From contig DURE01000048.1 of NCBI GenBank assembly GCA_012837425.1, positions 1 to 62,780 on the forward strand: a stretch of 62,780 nt of DNA, read 5' to 3'. The notes beneath the pieces are model-generated. The model ran no database searches, was not told the origin of the DNA, and saw nothing but the letters and a program-made list of their open reading frames with translations. The position numbers and the translations under genes were made by a program. This stretch comes from Clostridiales bacterium (lineage in GTDB: Bacteria > Bacillota > Clostridia > Oscillospirales > CAG-272). This document shows positions 16,576 to 25,897 of this stretch, in pieces (within the stretch, counting starts at the first letter, position 1; every line of letters begins with the position of its first letter).

Positions 16576-16658
16576 ATCTGAACAGGCTGCGCGCCATGCC
16601 GCGCGTGAAGCCGGGCCGCCCAGCGGTAGCAGGAACCATACCTGTGGGACAGTAGGAT
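16576..16658 (+). promoter_or_regulatory. NiCo riboswitch (czcD motif)
   Basis: The segment contains AACAGGC, two GC hairpins, GCCGGGC, a third hairpin GCAGG/CCUGU and the diagnostic UGGGACAGU, in the order of the NiCo aptamer. AUC at 16576-16578 pairs with GAU at 16656-16658 to close it. The next gene is a cation-diffusion facilitator, the classic target. Edges are by eye. Confidence 0.8.
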
Positions 16659-16698
16659 GTTTCACGGGTATAAGATGAAAAATCGAATTCTCGGTGAA

Positions 16699-16735
16699 AC
16701 GACTGTTAACAGCATAACAGCCGTTTTCCTTTTTT
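16699..16735 (+). terminator. Expression-platform terminator of the NiCo riboswitch
   Basis: ACGACUGUUA and UAACAGCCGU pair with one A-C mismatch around ACAGCA, followed by UUUCCUUUUUU. It lies between the aptamer and the transporter gene, so metal binding probably prevents termination. Confidence 0.75.
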
Positions 16736-16777
16736 ATCTCAGCCCGGCAAGTATGCACGCAAAAAAGGAGAAAAGGT

Positions 16778-17665
16778 ATGAAACACACAAAAAGCGATGA
16801 CACAAAAACCGCAATGCGCGTATCGGTAATTACGCTTGTAATCAACATCGTGCTGTCGCTGCTAAAGTTTATAGCAGGAATATTTGCCGGGTCGGCCGCG
16901 ATGGTATCCGACGCACTGCATTCCGCCTCAGACGTACTCAGCACCTTTGTGGTGATAATAGGTGTGAGGCTCTCGGCAAAAGATGCCGACCTCGAGCACC
17001 CCTTCGGCCACGAGCGCCTTGAGTGCATAGCCGCTATAGTCCTTGCCGCCATGCTGTTTGCCGCCGGCGCGGGCATCGGGTACAGCGGATTGAACTCGAT
17101 TATTGACGGGAGCTATCGGGATAAGGGAGCGCCCGGGGTGTTGGCGTTGCTTGCGGCGGTGCTGTCGATAGCCGTCAAGGAGTGGATGTTCTGGTACACC
17201 CGGGCGGCCGCCAAAAAAACCCGCATGACTGCACTGCACGCCGACGCCTGGCATCACCGCTCGGACGCCCTCTCATCGGTTGGCGCCCTGCTCGGCATCG
17301 GCGCGGCGAGACTCGGATATCCGGTATTCGACCCGGTAGCGTCTATCATAATCTGCCTGTTCATACTCAAGGTGGCGGTCGACATTTTCCGTGACGCCGC
17401 CGGACGCATGATTGACAAAGCCACCGACAGTGAAACCGAGCAGAGGCTGCGCTATATCGTACAGGGCACCGAAGGAGTGCTCGGCATAGACCGCCTTGCA
17501 ACCCGGGTTTTCGGCTCGCGCATGTATGTCGAAGTCGAAATCAGGGCCGACGGGGGGCTCCCACTGAGTCGGTCACACGACATCGCCGAGCGTGTGCACA
17601 AAAACATCGAGTCGGCCTTCCCCGAAATTAAGCACTGCATGGTACACGTGAACCCGACCAGATAA
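16778..17665 (+). CDS. Cation diffusion facilitator (Ni/Co-type) exporter
   Basis: A 295-residue CDF-family antiporter that should export divalent metal ions in exchange for protons. Six membrane segments occupy about residues 12-205. The metal site is formed by MVSDALHSASD in helix 2 and HADAWHHRSDALSS in helix 5; a cytoplasmic ferredoxin-like domain follows with HDIAERVH and HCMVHVNP. The upstream NiCo riboswitch points to Ni2+ or Co2+ as substrates, though family members also carry Zn2+ or Fe2+. AAAGGAG precedes the start and a strong terminator follows the stop. Confidence 0.9.
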   Translation: MKHTKSDDTKTAMRVSVITLVINIVLSLLKFIAGIFAGSAAMVSDALHSASDVLSTFVVIIGVRLSAKDADLEHPFGHERLECIAAIVLAAMLFAAGAGIGYSGLNSIIDGSYRDKGAPGVLALLAAVLSIAVKEWMFWYTRAAAKKTRMTALHADAWHHRSDALSSVGALLGIGAARLGYPVFDPVASIIICLFILKVAVDIFRDAAGRMIDKATDSETEQRLRYIVQGTEGVLGIDRLATRVFGSRMYVEVEIRADGGLPLSRSHDIAERVHKNIESAFPEIKHCMVHVNPTR

Positions 17666-17695
17666 AAAATCCGGCAGTCCTGCCGGATTTTTTTT
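17664..17695 (+). terminator. Terminator after the CDF gene
   Basis: ATCCGGCAG and CTGCCGGAT pair around TC, followed by seven or more Ts, immediately after the stop codon. Confidence 0.9.
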
Positions 17696-17702
17696 GTAGT
17701 CA

Positions 17703-17731
17703 TTGACATTATATTCGAGATGTGATATTAT
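17703..17731 (+). promoter_or_regulatory. Promoter of the DUF3137/LemA operon
   Basis: TTGACA (17703-17708) and TATTAT (17726-17731) with a 17-base spacer. It rules out an in-frame ATG at 17722 as the start of the next gene. Confidence 0.85.
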
Positions 17732-17766
17732 TGTACTTGCGTTTTGAAAGCGGGGCAGTGACTGAT

Positions 17767-19581
17767 ATGAACGATAGCGCGAAAGGTGCGGGGCTAGAAA
17801 ACGAGGTAATATTCGACCTTGTTGACTCGTATAAAAACAAATACAGAGGTCTGCATGAGAAAAACACAGCCGGGTATTTTGACCATCTTGTCAGAAAATC
17901 CGGAATAAGCGTCCGGCAGAACCAGAAAACTAACAAAAAAATAAAAGAGACCGAAAGCCACATCAGGGAACTGGCCGACCGGATAAATAAAGGCAATACC
18001 CGGAAAAAACTGCTTGTCGGTATTATAATCGTATCGGCCATTCTTATACTCGTTCAGGTTATGGCCATGGCCGAGGTCGGGATGGGGCTTGTGCCGCTGC
18101 TTATCATAGGCCTGGGAGCCGCGTCGATTGCGATGTGTGTTTACCTTATGGTAAAGTTCAGCCAAAGGACCAGAAAACTCAAGACAGTAAAGTACGATCT
18201 CGAATCGGTGGTGCGGGGACTGAAAGCAGAAGCCAGGGAGCAACTGCGGCCGCTAAACGAGCTTTTTACTCCTAAAGTCTGCCCCCTGCTTTTCTCCAAA
18301 ACCCTGCCGAATATAAATCTTGATAAGATTTTTGACACAAAACGCTTGGATTACCTTGTCGGCAAATTCGGCTTCGAGGCATCGAGAGACAACAACCGCT
18401 CGACCATTTATGTTCAGTCAGGAGACATAAACGGAAACCCGTTTTTCATCTGCTGTGACCGAACCCATGAGCTCGGCACGAAAACCTACACCGGCTCAAG
18501 AACAATCCACTGGATCACGACCCATAGCACGGGCGGAAAAACCTCCGTACGGCACCATTCCCAGACACTCACAGCCAGTGTCGAGAAACCCTGCCCGTAT
18601 TATAAAAAACAAGCTTATCTGGTATACGGCAACGAAGCGGCGCCCGACCTGGTTTTTTCAAGGCAGGACTCAGACGCCGAACACATGGCCCAAAAAGAAA
18701 TTGACAAACAGGTAAGCAAGAAAATTAAAAAGCTCAATAAGCGGGCTGAAAGGAACACTGCCCGGGGCGACAGTTTTACGGTACTCGGCAATTCCGAGTT
18801 TGAGGTGCTGTTCGGCGCCGTCGACCGGAACAACGAAGTGCAGTTCCGACTCCTCTTTACCCCGCTGGCACAAAAACAACTGCTCGAGCTGATGAAGGAA
18901 AAAGAGGCCGGCTTTGGAGACGATTTTGGCTTTGTCAAGCGTAAAATGATAAACTACCTGTATCCAAAACATTTAGAGGACATAAAGCTCAGTGTCACGT
19001 CCGAATATTTTCAGGGCTATGACATAGATGCGGTTAAAAGCAAATTCATCTCCTACAACAACGAATACTTCAGGCATGTTTACTTTGCCCTCGCCCCGAT
19101 TCTGGCAATACCGCTTTACCAACAGCAAAAGCCGCGGGAATATATATACCGGGATTTGTACGACAGCTACGCCAGCTTCTATGAGGACGAGTACATCGCA
19201 AACAGCATTTTTCACAGGGCGCCACTCAATCCCAGGTCGACAACACCGAGCATTTTAAAAACCACGGTGCTTGCCAGCGGCGACAATTGCGACACGATAA
19301 GGGTGACCGCCTATGGATACTGCACCGAGCAGAGAATAGACTATGTTCAAAAATTTGGCGGTGACGGACGATTTCACAGAATCCCGGTAGAATGGACCGA
19401 ATACATACCGGTAACTCAGGATACCGACCTTGTGGTGAATATCATCTCTGACGAGTCGGACAGGACAACATATTACAGTAAATTCAAAGAGGTCGTCGAG
19501 CGCCTGAGAACGCAACAACAGATTGACGAGAAAGATATTTTCAGGGTCGGCATGTCCCTGGCATACATACTCAAAAAGTAG
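17767..19581 (+). CDS. DUF3137-like membrane protein
   Basis: About 604 residues. Two adjacent hydrophobic segments near residues 80-130 (LLVGIIIVSAILILVQV, then PLLIIGLGAASIAMCVYLMV) follow a charged N-terminal region; the rest is soluble and probably cytoplasmic, with a Lys-rich helical stretch near residue 320. Its layout and its LemA neighbour resemble the DUF3137 proteins often paired with LemA; the assignment is from memory of the family. The start ATG 17767 is about 30 bases past the predicted transcript start; GTG 17758 is an alternative. Function unknown, perhaps envelope related. Confidence 0.65.
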   Translation: MNDSAKGAGLENEVIFDLVDSYKNKYRGLHEKNTAGYFDHLVRKSGISVRQNQKTNKKIKETESHIRELADRINKGNTRKKLLVGIIIVSAILILVQVMAMAEVGMGLVPLLIIGLGAASIAMCVYLMVKFSQRTRKLKTVKYDLESVVRGLKAEAREQLRPLNELFTPKVCPLLFSKTLPNINLDKIFDTKRLDYLVGKFGFEASRDNNRSTIYVQSGDINGNPFFICCDRTHELGTKTYTGSRTIHWITTHSTGGKTSVRHHSQTLTASVEKPCPYYKKQAYLVYGNEAAPDLVFSRQDSDAEHMAQKEIDKQVSKKIKKLNKRAERNTARGDSFTVLGNSEFEVLFGAVDRNNEVQFRLLFTPLAQKQLLELMKEKEAGFGDDFGFVKRKMINYLYPKHLEDIKLSVTSEYFQGYDIDAVKSKFISYNNEYFRHVYFALAPILAIPLYQQQKPREYIYRDLYDSYASFYEDEYIANSIFHRAPLNPRSTTPSILKTTVLASGDNCDTIRVTAYGYCTEQRIDYVQKFGGDGRFHRIPVEWTEYIPVTQDTDLVVNIISDESDRTTYYSKFKEVVERLRTQQQIDEKDIFRVGMSLAYILKK

Positions 19582-19667
19582 GGCAGGCGAGCACAACTAT
19601 TTGCCCGGCTGTGCCGGCATAACCAATATTCTATTGCGCCGCCAAATGCGGCAAGGGGGACTTTTAT

Positions 19668-20333
19668 ATGGCAAACGAACTTGATGAGATGACCGGTCCG
19701 GTCAACCAAGAGGGACGAGACGTGAATGTCATCGAAAAGCAGATCCCGGTTAAAATCGGGGTCGGCTCGGTGATATTTGAGTTTTTTCTGTGGTTTCCCT
19801 TTATTCTGCCGGGGCTTATATTTCTGTTCATGAAAATCAGTGCGAGAAATTACCTGCGCGCCCTGCAGCAGAAAATCCAGCACAACGCCTCTCAAATTGA
19901 CAACTACCTTGAACAAAGAGTGCAGGTACTGCAGAATGTCGTGGGCATTGTCGAGAAAGCAGTCGAGCTTGACAAGGACGTGATGAAAACCGTCGCCGGG
20001 TTGCGCGGCGGAGCAGGCCCTAACGAGGAGAACCGGAACGAGTTGGCCGGCGCGCTCGACTCTGCAATGGGGAGCATCAGAGTGGCTTTTGAGGCATACC
20101 CGGACCTGAAGGCCCACCGCGCGCTTGCCGACGCCCTGCAGCAGAACAGCTACCTGCAAAGAGAAATTACCGCGGCAAGAGAGGTCTACAACGATACCGT
20201 GCTCAGATGGAATCAGGATATCTTCGCCTGGCCGACAAAAATGATTGTTGCCGCACGGGCCGGATATACGACAAGGATCCCCTTCACAGCCAGCCGCGAG
20301 GTAAAGGAACAGGCAAGGTCGAAATTCTTCTGA
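19668..20333 (+). CDS. lemA: LemA-family membrane protein
   Basis: A 221-residue LemA-like protein. One membrane helix near residues 35-55 is followed by a long helical domain with the family pattern QIDNYLEQRVQVLQNVV and, near the end, REVYNDTVLRWNQDIFAWP. LemA proteins anchor an extended helical bundle at the membrane; their biochemical role is not settled. It follows the DUF3137-like gene by 86 bases with AAGGGGG before the start, and the pair is probably one operon. A dispersed repeat begins right after the stop. Confidence 0.85.
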   Translation: MANELDEMTGPVNQEGRDVNVIEKQIPVKIGVGSVIFEFFLWFPFILPGLIFLFMKISARNYLRALQQKIQHNASQIDNYLEQRVQVLQNVVGIVEKAVELDKDVMKTVAGLRGGAGPNEENRNELAGALDSAMGSIRVAFEAYPDLKAHRALADALQQNSYLQREITAAREVYNDTVLRWNQDIFAWPTKMIVAARAGYTTRIPFTASREVKEQARSKFF

Positions 20334-20336
20334 TAT

Positions 20337-20490
20337 GTGGGGCGCTGCCCCACGCCCCGCTTTTGCTCCGGGGGCGCTGCCCCAAAACCCCCGCTTAAAC
20401 CCCTTTTTGAAAAAAGGGGTTTAAGAATCCCCAAAAACTTCAAAATCTATTCGCCAATAAAGCAGCGCGGGCCGTGCGGCCCGCGCTTTG
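20337..20490 (+). repeat. Dispersed intergenic repeat, copy 2
   Basis: Starts four bases after the lemA stop. A GC-rich head (GGGGCGCTGCCCC) precedes a hairpin with 15-base arms, CTTAAACCCCTTTTT and its complement (20394-20408, 20411-20425), then AATCCCCAAAAACTTCAAAA and a GCGGGCC/GGCCCGC hairpin in AGCAGCGCGG context. The arm sequence differs from other copies yet stays paired, which argues that structure is kept. Confidence 0.85.
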
Positions 20491-20525
20491 CTGCCATCAG
20501 GTTTCCCCCTGAGCGTGTTTCTTTG

Positions 20526-20557
20526 GTTCATTTCTTTGTGCGCACAAAGAAATGAAC
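20526..20557. repeat. 32-base perfect palindrome
   Basis: Two 16-base arms beginning GTTCATTTCTTTGTGC meet without a spacer. Very stable as RNA and symmetrical as DNA. It is not next to any start codon and has no T-run. Confidence 0.7.
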
Positions 20558-20770
20558 ATAGAATTGAAAGTTTTTAGCAAGGCAAATGACGAGGGATATA
20601 CTTCAGGTGAGCATTTTCAAAACTTAAAAGCCCCGAAAGGCGTCCGTCAAAAGGACTCATTAACAAGTATTTTTTGACCGACACTTTTCAAGCTGAGCCA
20701 GAATAGTTTCAATCCGTGGACCACCGAGGAAAAGCTGTACAATAACCCCGTAAATGACCAAGAGCCCAAG
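20558..20770. other. Gene-free stretch
   Basis: No open frame with a ribosome site, promoter or clear dyad was recognised in these 213 bases between the palindrome and the terminator. Confidence 0.5.
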
Positions 20771-20803
20771 AAAAATCGGCATAGCCAACTATGCCGATTT
20801 TTT
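20771..20803 (-). terminator. Bidirectional terminator
   Basis: AAAAATCGGCATAG and CTATGCCGATTTTT pair around a four-base loop. It works in both directions and probably ends the minus-strand GtrA/flavoprotein/membrane-protein operon, whose last stop is at 20878. Confidence 0.85.
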
Positions 20804-20877
20804 CCGGAATAATAAATTCCTAAGACGCACCCCAAATTACGGGGCAGTTTTTACGGATTATAATAGCGCGGCGTAAC

Positions 20878-22578
20878 CTAAAAGATATTTTCCGAAAATA
20901 CATATACATAAAGCTGTCTGCCGACATATCCCCTCAGATTATAAGGCTCCGACTCAATCGTGAATTCCTCAACTATTTTCCCTGCATAGCACTGTGCACT
21001 CAGCCAGGCGCTCATGGCGGCATTCTCGGACTCGGTCAGAAGCAGGAAATATCTGTCGGTGTCCTTATCGTCAAAGCTGTCCTTCGGGACCTGATACTTG
21101 TAGGGCAGCGGCTTCGGCTGCCCGGCGGCGATATTTGCAACCTGCACCTCCCCTCCCGAGAGCATGGTGATAAGCTCGGCCCACCAGAAGTTTGCATACC
21201 CGTACTCAAGCCCGCGCGCCTCAAGCTCCCCGGCGGCGACATGCCAGGAGTTTTCGCGCCCGTAGTCCGACGACATCCCGGCAATTTTTATCGCCGGGAC
21301 TGCGGCCATGACAATCAGGGCAGCCAGAAGCAACGCTCCCGCCCTTGCCGCTACCTTTTTTTGTTTTATCAGCTCAACCGCTGTCACGAAACTAAGTATC
21401 ACAGAAGTGCCGAGCATCGGGGTCAGCCTCCAGTCTGCCCCGCCGAGCTTTCCGAAGGTCACCGCAAACAGGATAAAAGCCGAAACCGCAAAATGCCCGA
21501 CAAGCAGGATTTTTACCGCCGGGTTTGTGATTTTGTTGTACCTGCAGAGCAGCACCACCGGCGCGGCCAGCAGTATAAGCCCGCCGAAAATCCCGACCAT
21601 ATTGTAAATCGATTCAAGGCTGACCAGCGGGTCGCCGGCAGAAACCGACACACCGAGCAGCGAGAACCAGTTTATCGGGAAGCTGAGGAAGTTGTCCACC
21701 CAGCTTGACATCGCGCTGTAGGTCGAATAGGCGTCGGCATACCCGGCGCTCACCCCGCGCGATATAACGCCGAGCAGCGCCAGCCCTATTGTGGACGCTA
21801 CTATAACCGAGGCAAGCACCACGAGCGTCATTAAGTTTTTCTTTGAGGCAATTCTCTCCCCCGCGTCAAAAAGCCGCTCGGCAAAGATGCCGCAGACAAG
21901 CGGCAGGGTCAGGCATATCAGGGTCTGCAGTCCGTCTGTCGCGGCCAGCACTACAAACACGACAAAGACGGCCAGCCTCGCCCAGTCCGAAGCACGCCTT
22001 TTGCCGGTTTCATACACGAATCCCCCTTCCCTGAGAATCCGGCAGGCCAGACCAAAACCGAAGCAAAAGAACAGAAGCCCGAGATTATAGTAAAATACAT
22101 GCTCCCACATAATCTCGCGCAGCTTTGCGCTCGAGGACATGATAAGCATGAATACCGCAACCAGCCCCGCCGAGCAGTAGCGGTTCAGGCCAACACCCGT
22201 GGCCAGATAATAAAGGGCGGCGGCAAAGAGCAGCGCAAAGACAGCAAGACCCGAGATCTGCGCCGCCATCGAATACCCGAAAAGCGCGACAAAGGGCAAA
22301 AAGAGCAGGTTGCCGCCAAACGGCAAAATCGCCGCGTAGTAAAAATTGTCGCTGACAAGCTGCCCCGACTTATAGGTCGCTTCAGCCCAGCGCAGCGAAT
22401 CGGTGCAGTCCGAGGTCATATATCCGGCTGCCGGCCAGATGATGTAGTAAAGCACAAGCCCCACGCCAAGCGCAAGTATCAGCAGCGGCAGGATAAGGTC
22501 AAGTATGCCCCTTGGCATCGGCGTTTTTTCGCCCGAAAACCTGTCCTCGTCGCCCCTTTGGGTGTTTTCATTTGTCAT
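20878..22578 (-). CDS. Polytopic membrane protein, GT-C glycosyltransferase-like
   Basis: A 566-residue protein with about eleven to thirteen hydrophobic helices and a C-terminal soluble part rich in aromatic residues. The first outer loop contains [17 protein letters not shown], where an acidic pair after helix 1 recalls the catalytic Asp of GT-C lipid-linked sugar transferases. No family was recognised with certainty. It overlaps the upstream flavoprotein by 11 bases and lies behind gtrA, so a role in attaching or moving lipid-linked sugars at the cell surface is inferred. O-antigen ligase-like or transporter functions remain possible. Confidence 0.65.
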   Translation of the reverse strand: MTNENTQRGDEDRFSGEKTPMPRGILDLILPLLILALGVGLVLYYIIWPAAGYMTSDCTDSLRWAEATYKSGQLVSDNFYYAAILPFGGNLLFLPFVALFGYSMAAQISGLAVFALLFAAALYYLATGVGLNRYCSAGLVAVFMLIMSSSAKLREIMWEHVFYYNLGLLFFCFGFGLACRILREGGFVYETGKRRASDWARLAVFVVFVVLAATDGLQTLICLTLPLVCGIFAERLFDAGERIASKKNLMTLVVLASVIVASTIGLALLGVISRGVSAGYADAYSTYSAMSSWVDNFLSFPINWFSLLGVSVSAGDPLVSLESIYNMVGIFGGLILLAAPVVLLCRYNKITNPAVKILLVGHFAVSAFILFAVTFGKLGGADWRLTPMLGTSVILSFVTAVELIKQKKVAARAGALLLAALIVMAAVPAIKIAGMSSDYGRENSWHVAAGELEARGLEYGYANFWWAELITMLSGGEVQVANIAAGQPKPLPYKYQVPKDSFDDKDTDRYFLLLTESENAAMSAWLSAQCYAGKIVEEFTIESEPYNLRGYVGRQLYVYVFSENIF

Positions 22579-24142
22579 TTTCGGTTTTCACCTCGTGATA
22601 TTCCTTCTCGGTGTTCACTTCCCAGACCGCACTCTTGTCGGTGATACCGGCCTTGACGCAGCGTACGGCGGTCAAGGCCGTGAGCATTGAGTGGTCCATG
22701 TTGTTGTATTTGTGCTGACCGTTCCGACCGATGCACCAGAGGTTATCTATACCCGAGAGGTACTCGCGCACCCTGCCAAATTCGCGGTAGCTGCCGAAAT
22801 AGGCGGGGTAGGCCTTTTTCACTCTGATGCGGACCGAGTCGAGCACATCAGCCGGGTCTATTATCCCTATTGTTGCCAATTCCCGTATTGCAAATTCAAT
22901 GAATTTGCCGTCTTCCATATTCCAGTACTCGTCGCCCTCGTTGCAAAAGTACTCAAGCCCTATCCAGACGGTATTCTGCGGGTCTCTCAGCATATAGGGC
23001 GACCAGTTGTTGAAAATCTGCAGGCGGCCGAGCTTCACCTCGCGCTCCTGAATGTAAATCCAGCAGTCGGGAACTATGTTGCCCAGCGTTCTGAGTTTAG
23101 TCTTGTTCTCGATTTTCAGCTTTTTTACAAGCAGTCCCACGGTCATAAAATCGCGGTAGGGCAGCTCGAGCGCAACCCTTTTGACATCCTCGGGCACGCC
23201 CTCCATCCCGGCAATAAGGTCCTTTACCGGCATGGATGAGAAAAACACGTCGCCCGGAAATTCAAGCTCACTGCCGTTCTGCTCTGTAACCACCTTTGTG
23301 ACACGGTTGCCCTCGGTTATAATTTTCGTGACCTTAGCGCCCTTGATTATCTTCCCTCCCAGCCGCTCAATCTCACAGGCCATGACCTCATAGAGCTGTC
23401 CCGGGCCTCTTTTGGGGTATTTAAACTGCTCGATTAGCGAGGTCTCGACTTTTGTCCCGCCGCGGCGGAAGGGCTTTGTTATCACCGTCCATACCGCCTT
23501 CATAAGCGAGAGTCCCTTGACGCGCTGCGCGCCCCAGTCGGCGGCAATATCACGGGGGTTTCTGCCCCAGACCTTCTCGGTGTAGTCTTCAAAAAACATC
23601 TCATAGAGCGGTCGGCCGAAGCGGTTGATATAAAAATTTGCGAGCGAGTCCTCTTTTTTCTTAAAAATCACCGACCACAAATACCCGAACCCGGCGGCGA
23701 CGGTACGCCCCAGCCCCATGTTGCGGAAAGTCTGGGCGCTGAGTGTAATCGGATAGTCAAAAAACTTTTTCAGATAATAAATCCGTGACACCCGCCGGCG
23801 CAGCAGCATCACCCGCTCCTCGGCTTCGGGGTCGGGTCCGTCCGATGAGAGTTCTTTATCGGTTGTGCCAAAAATAACGTCGTCAAGCGACGGTTTGCCC
23901 TGCAGCGGCATGAGGCGCTCCCAGAGCGCATTAACCTCGCTGCTTTTTGTGAAAAAGCGGTGCCCTCCGATGTCAATACGGTTGCCGTTGTGCTCGGCGG
24001 TGCGCGAAATACCGCCGACAAACCTCTCCTGTTCAAGGACTATCGGCTTCATGCCGGTTTCGGTCAAAAGGCAGTAAGCCGCGCTGAGCCCTGCGGGTCC
24101 GGCGCCGATTATTATTGCGGTTTTTCCTTTATTGTTTTCCAT
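22568..24142 (-). CDS. FAD-dependent UDP-galactopyranose-mutase-like protein
   Basis: A 524-residue flavoprotein. [13 protein letters not shown] near residue 12 is the FAD dinucleotide loop, and [23 protein letters not shown] matches the NAD(P)-binding/UGM-like amine oxidase group. The C-terminal [15 protein letters not shown] is typical of that group and closes the flavin site. Such proteins isomerise or reduce nucleotide- or lipid-linked sugars. It sits between gtrA and a membrane glycosyltransferase-like gene, with a 15-base gap and an 11-base overlap, so surface glycan synthesis is the likely setting. Substrate unknown. Confidence 0.8.
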   Translation of the reverse strand: MENNKGKTAIIIGAGPAGLSAAYCLLTETGMKPIVLEQERFVGGISRTAEHNGNRIDIGGHRFFTKSSEVNALWERLMPLQGKPSLDDVIFGTTDKELSSDGPDPEAEERVMLLRRRVSRIYYLKKFFDYPITLSAQTFRNMGLGRTVAAGFGYLWSVIFKKKEDSLANFYINRFGRPLYEMFFEDYTEKVWGRNPRDIAADWGAQRVKGLSLMKAVWTVITKPFRRGGTKVETSLIEQFKYPKRGPGQLYEVMACEIERLGGKIIKGAKVTKIITEGNRVTKVVTEQNGSELEFPGDVFFSSMPVKDLIAGMEGVPEDVKRVALELPYRDFMTVGLLVKKLKIENKTKLRTLGNIVPDCWIYIQEREVKLGRLQIFNNWSPYMLRDPQNTVWIGLEYFCNEGDEYWNMEDGKFIEFAIRELATIGIIDPADVLDSVRIRVKKAYPAYFGSYREFGRVREYLSGIDNLWCIGRNGQHKYNNMDHSMLTALTAVRCVKAGITDKSAVWEVNTEKEYHEVKTENDK

Positions 24143-24157
24143 CTCTGCTATTGTTCC

Positions 24158-24601
24158 CTACTTCCCCCTGTAAACAAAAATCTTCCGGCCGAGATAGTTC
24201 CAGATAAGCACAATCCCCTTCACCGCACAGGTCAAAAGGACGTACCATACTCCCTCCTCGCCGATAAAATACGTACCGGCAAGCGTCAGCACCACGGACA
24301 AGCCCAGGCCGACCACGCCGACAACCGCATATATCACAAAAGCGCCGGCCGTCATGCCTCTTTTACGCTGCTCGGACGACCTGAAGACAAAGGTATTCGC
24401 CAAAACAAAGTTTACCACAATCCCCACGACAAAGCCGGCCGCGACCGAGAGGGTCACCTGCCACCTGTCGTCTTTTGTAGCGCCGAGGATATAAAAAAGC
24501 ATGGCATAGTTTGTCGCCATATCGACAAGTGCGGCTATTCCCCCGACAATAGCATACCGCACAAACTCAAAAAAATTGTCCCTGATTTTTTTCTTATCCA
24601 A
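24158..24601 (-). CDS. gtrA: GtrA-family membrane protein
   Basis: A 147-residue protein with four membrane helices, matching GtrA: FVRYAIVGGIAALVDMATNY at the N-terminus, FVLANTFVF in the middle and WNYLGRKIFVYR at the end. GtrA proteins are thought to flip or present polyprenyl-phosphate sugars for surface decoration. The start is TTG at 24601, six bases after GGAGG. It is first in a three-gene operon with its own promoter 54 bases upstream. Confidence 0.88.
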   Translation of the reverse strand: MDKKKIRDNFFEFVRYAIVGGIAALVDMATNYAMLFYILGATKDDRWQVTLSVAAGFVVGIVVNFVLANTFVFRSSEQRKRGMTAGAFVIYAVVGVVGLGLSVVLTLAGTYFIGEEGVWYVLLTCAVKGIVLIWNYLGRKIFVYRGK

Positions 24602-24654
24602 AATATCCTCCGGCCCTCTGCATCACAGCCGTTGTTTTGGCGTTTTTCGCTCCA

Positions 24655-24683
24655 ATTATACCATAGATTAGCATGTTAGGCAA
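24655..24683 (-). promoter_or_regulatory. Promoter of the gtrA operon
   Basis: TTGCCT (24678-24683) and TATAAT (24655-24660) on the minus strand with a 17-base spacer. Confidence 0.75.
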
Positions 24684-24858
24684 GCGATATTATTGTCAGC
24701 CCGCAAAAACAAACCCGCTGCATTGCTTGGTTTAATAACCGGATTTCCGCGCCCCACGGCGCAATACGCAAAGGTACGACGTGCGAGTGCAGGTTGTCCT
24801 GAATACACACCCCCGCATTCTACCGGTATAAACAGCAAATCGACAAAAAGGCAGAGCT

Positions 24859-24883
24859 GCCGCAAATCAACCCAATTTGCGGC
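24859..24883 (-). terminator. Hairpin after the esterase gene
   Basis: GCCGCAAAT and ATTTGCGGC pair around seven bases, just past the minus-strand esterase stop. A CTTTTTG run follows 15 bases later, so this is a weak terminator candidate. Its sequence resembles the terminator at 31858. Confidence 0.5.
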
Positions 24884-24893
24884 GGCTGCTGTT

Positions 24894-25703
24894 CTATTTA
24901 AAATTCTTAACCCAGCTTACAGCCAGGTCAATCCAGCACTCGACACGCGGTGCCAGATTTTGCGGCTTCTGCGCCCAGGTCTCCTCGTTGGCCAGCGCCA
25001 GGCCGTGCACCCCCTCGGGGAAAATGTGCAGCTCGAAGGGGATATTATTCTCGCGAAGCCTCTCGGCAAAGACAAGCGAGTTTCTCACATCAACCGTTTT
25101 GTCGTCAAAGGTGTGCCAGATAAAGGCGGGAGGGGTTTGGGGGCCGACATGCCGCTCGAGCGAGAAGCGGTTTATCTGCTCCTCAGTAGGCTCGGTTGTT
25201 CCGCAGAGATTGTGGAATGAACCCTTGTGAGTATACATTATTACCGGGTAGCAGAGAATCATACCCGTCGGACGGTTTATACCTTTCGGCGCGTCGCCGA
25301 GTTCTACCCGCACTTCGGGGAGATTCCAGAGCGTTCCGGTTGAGGCGGCAAGATGCCCGCCAGCCGAAAAGCCGCAGATAAAGACATATTCGGGGTCGAT
25401 ATTGTACTCCCCGGCGTGCTTGCGTATATGCTTTATGGCAAGCGAAGCTTCAATAAGCGGGGCATAGTTCGCAGCACCCGGGCCGACAGTGTAGCGGAGC
25501 AGGAAAACATTCAGTCCTGCGGCAAGTAACATTTTTACCACTGGCTCGGCCTCGCGCTCCGAGAGAAAGCGATATCCGCCGCCCGGGCAGACGACTACCG
25601 CGCGCCGGGGAGACATTTTCAGCTCGGGCGGGTCGTCGCTTACATATGTGGTAAGTGTGGCGCCGGGAAATTTCTCTGACAGCTCAAAAGTTTTGTGTAG
25701 CAT
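24894..25703 (-). CDS. Alpha/beta hydrolase esterase
   Basis: A 269-residue esterase of the acetyl-xylan-esterase-like group. CPGGGY near residue 38 supplies the oxyanion hole, GFSAGG the nucleophile Ser, HTFDD the catalytic Asp and EGVHGL the catalytic His. No signal peptide is seen, so it is probably intracellular and acts on imported acylated sugars or oligosaccharides; the substrate is inferred only from the group. ATG 25703 follows CGGAGG; the longer frame to 25832 overlaps the divergent promoter of the HAD gene. Confidence 0.85.
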   Translation of the reverse strand: MLHKTFELSEKFPGATLTTYVSDDPPELKMSPRRAVVVCPGGGYRFLSEREAEPVVKMLLAAGLNVFLLRYTVGPGAANYAPLIEASLAIKHIRKHAGEYNIDPEYVFICGFSAGGHLAASTGTLWNLPEVRVELGDAPKGINRPTGMILCYPVIMYTHKGSFHNLCGTTEPTEEQINRFSLERHVGPQTPPAFIWHTFDDKTVDVRNSLVFAERLRENNIPFELHIFPEGVHGLALANEETWAQKPQNLAPRVECWIDLAVSWVKNFK

Positions 25704-25811
25704 AAAAAACCTCCGGAAAATACTTGGGTACATTCTAGCACAAAGGCCGCCGGAAATCAATACGGGCAATTTGATAGGTCGAAGGAACTTTGCTGTAAAA
25801 TAAGCTCGGTA

Positions 25812-25840
25812 TTGACTTTTATTGTCGTGCATGTTATGAT
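25812..25840 (+). promoter_or_regulatory. Promoter of the HAD hydrolase gene
   Basis: TTGACT (25812-25817) and TATGAT (25835-25840) with a 17-base spacer. A composite dyad follows just past the predicted transcript start. Confidence 0.8.
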
Positions 25841-25850
25841 TGAAAAAAGC

Positions 25851-25880
25851 ACTCTACTCCGGATAGAGTTCGGAGTAGAG
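25851..25880. promoter_or_regulatory. Composite dyad operator with ACTCTAC half-sites
   Basis: CTCTACTCCG (25852-25861) and CGGAGTAGAG (25871-25880) are exact complements, with an internal TAGAGT (25864-25869) that can also pair with ACTCTA (25851-25856). It lies between the transcript start and the ribosome site. A related set of half-sites lies before the XRE gene at 27437. Confidence 0.6.
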
Positions 25881-25897
25881 CCACAGTAGGAGATGTA

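Noticed and set aside
17722-17766. Earlier start for the DUF3137-like protein
   Set aside because: The ATG at 17722 lies upstream of the -10 box (17726-17731) of the likely promoter, so it would not be transcribed.
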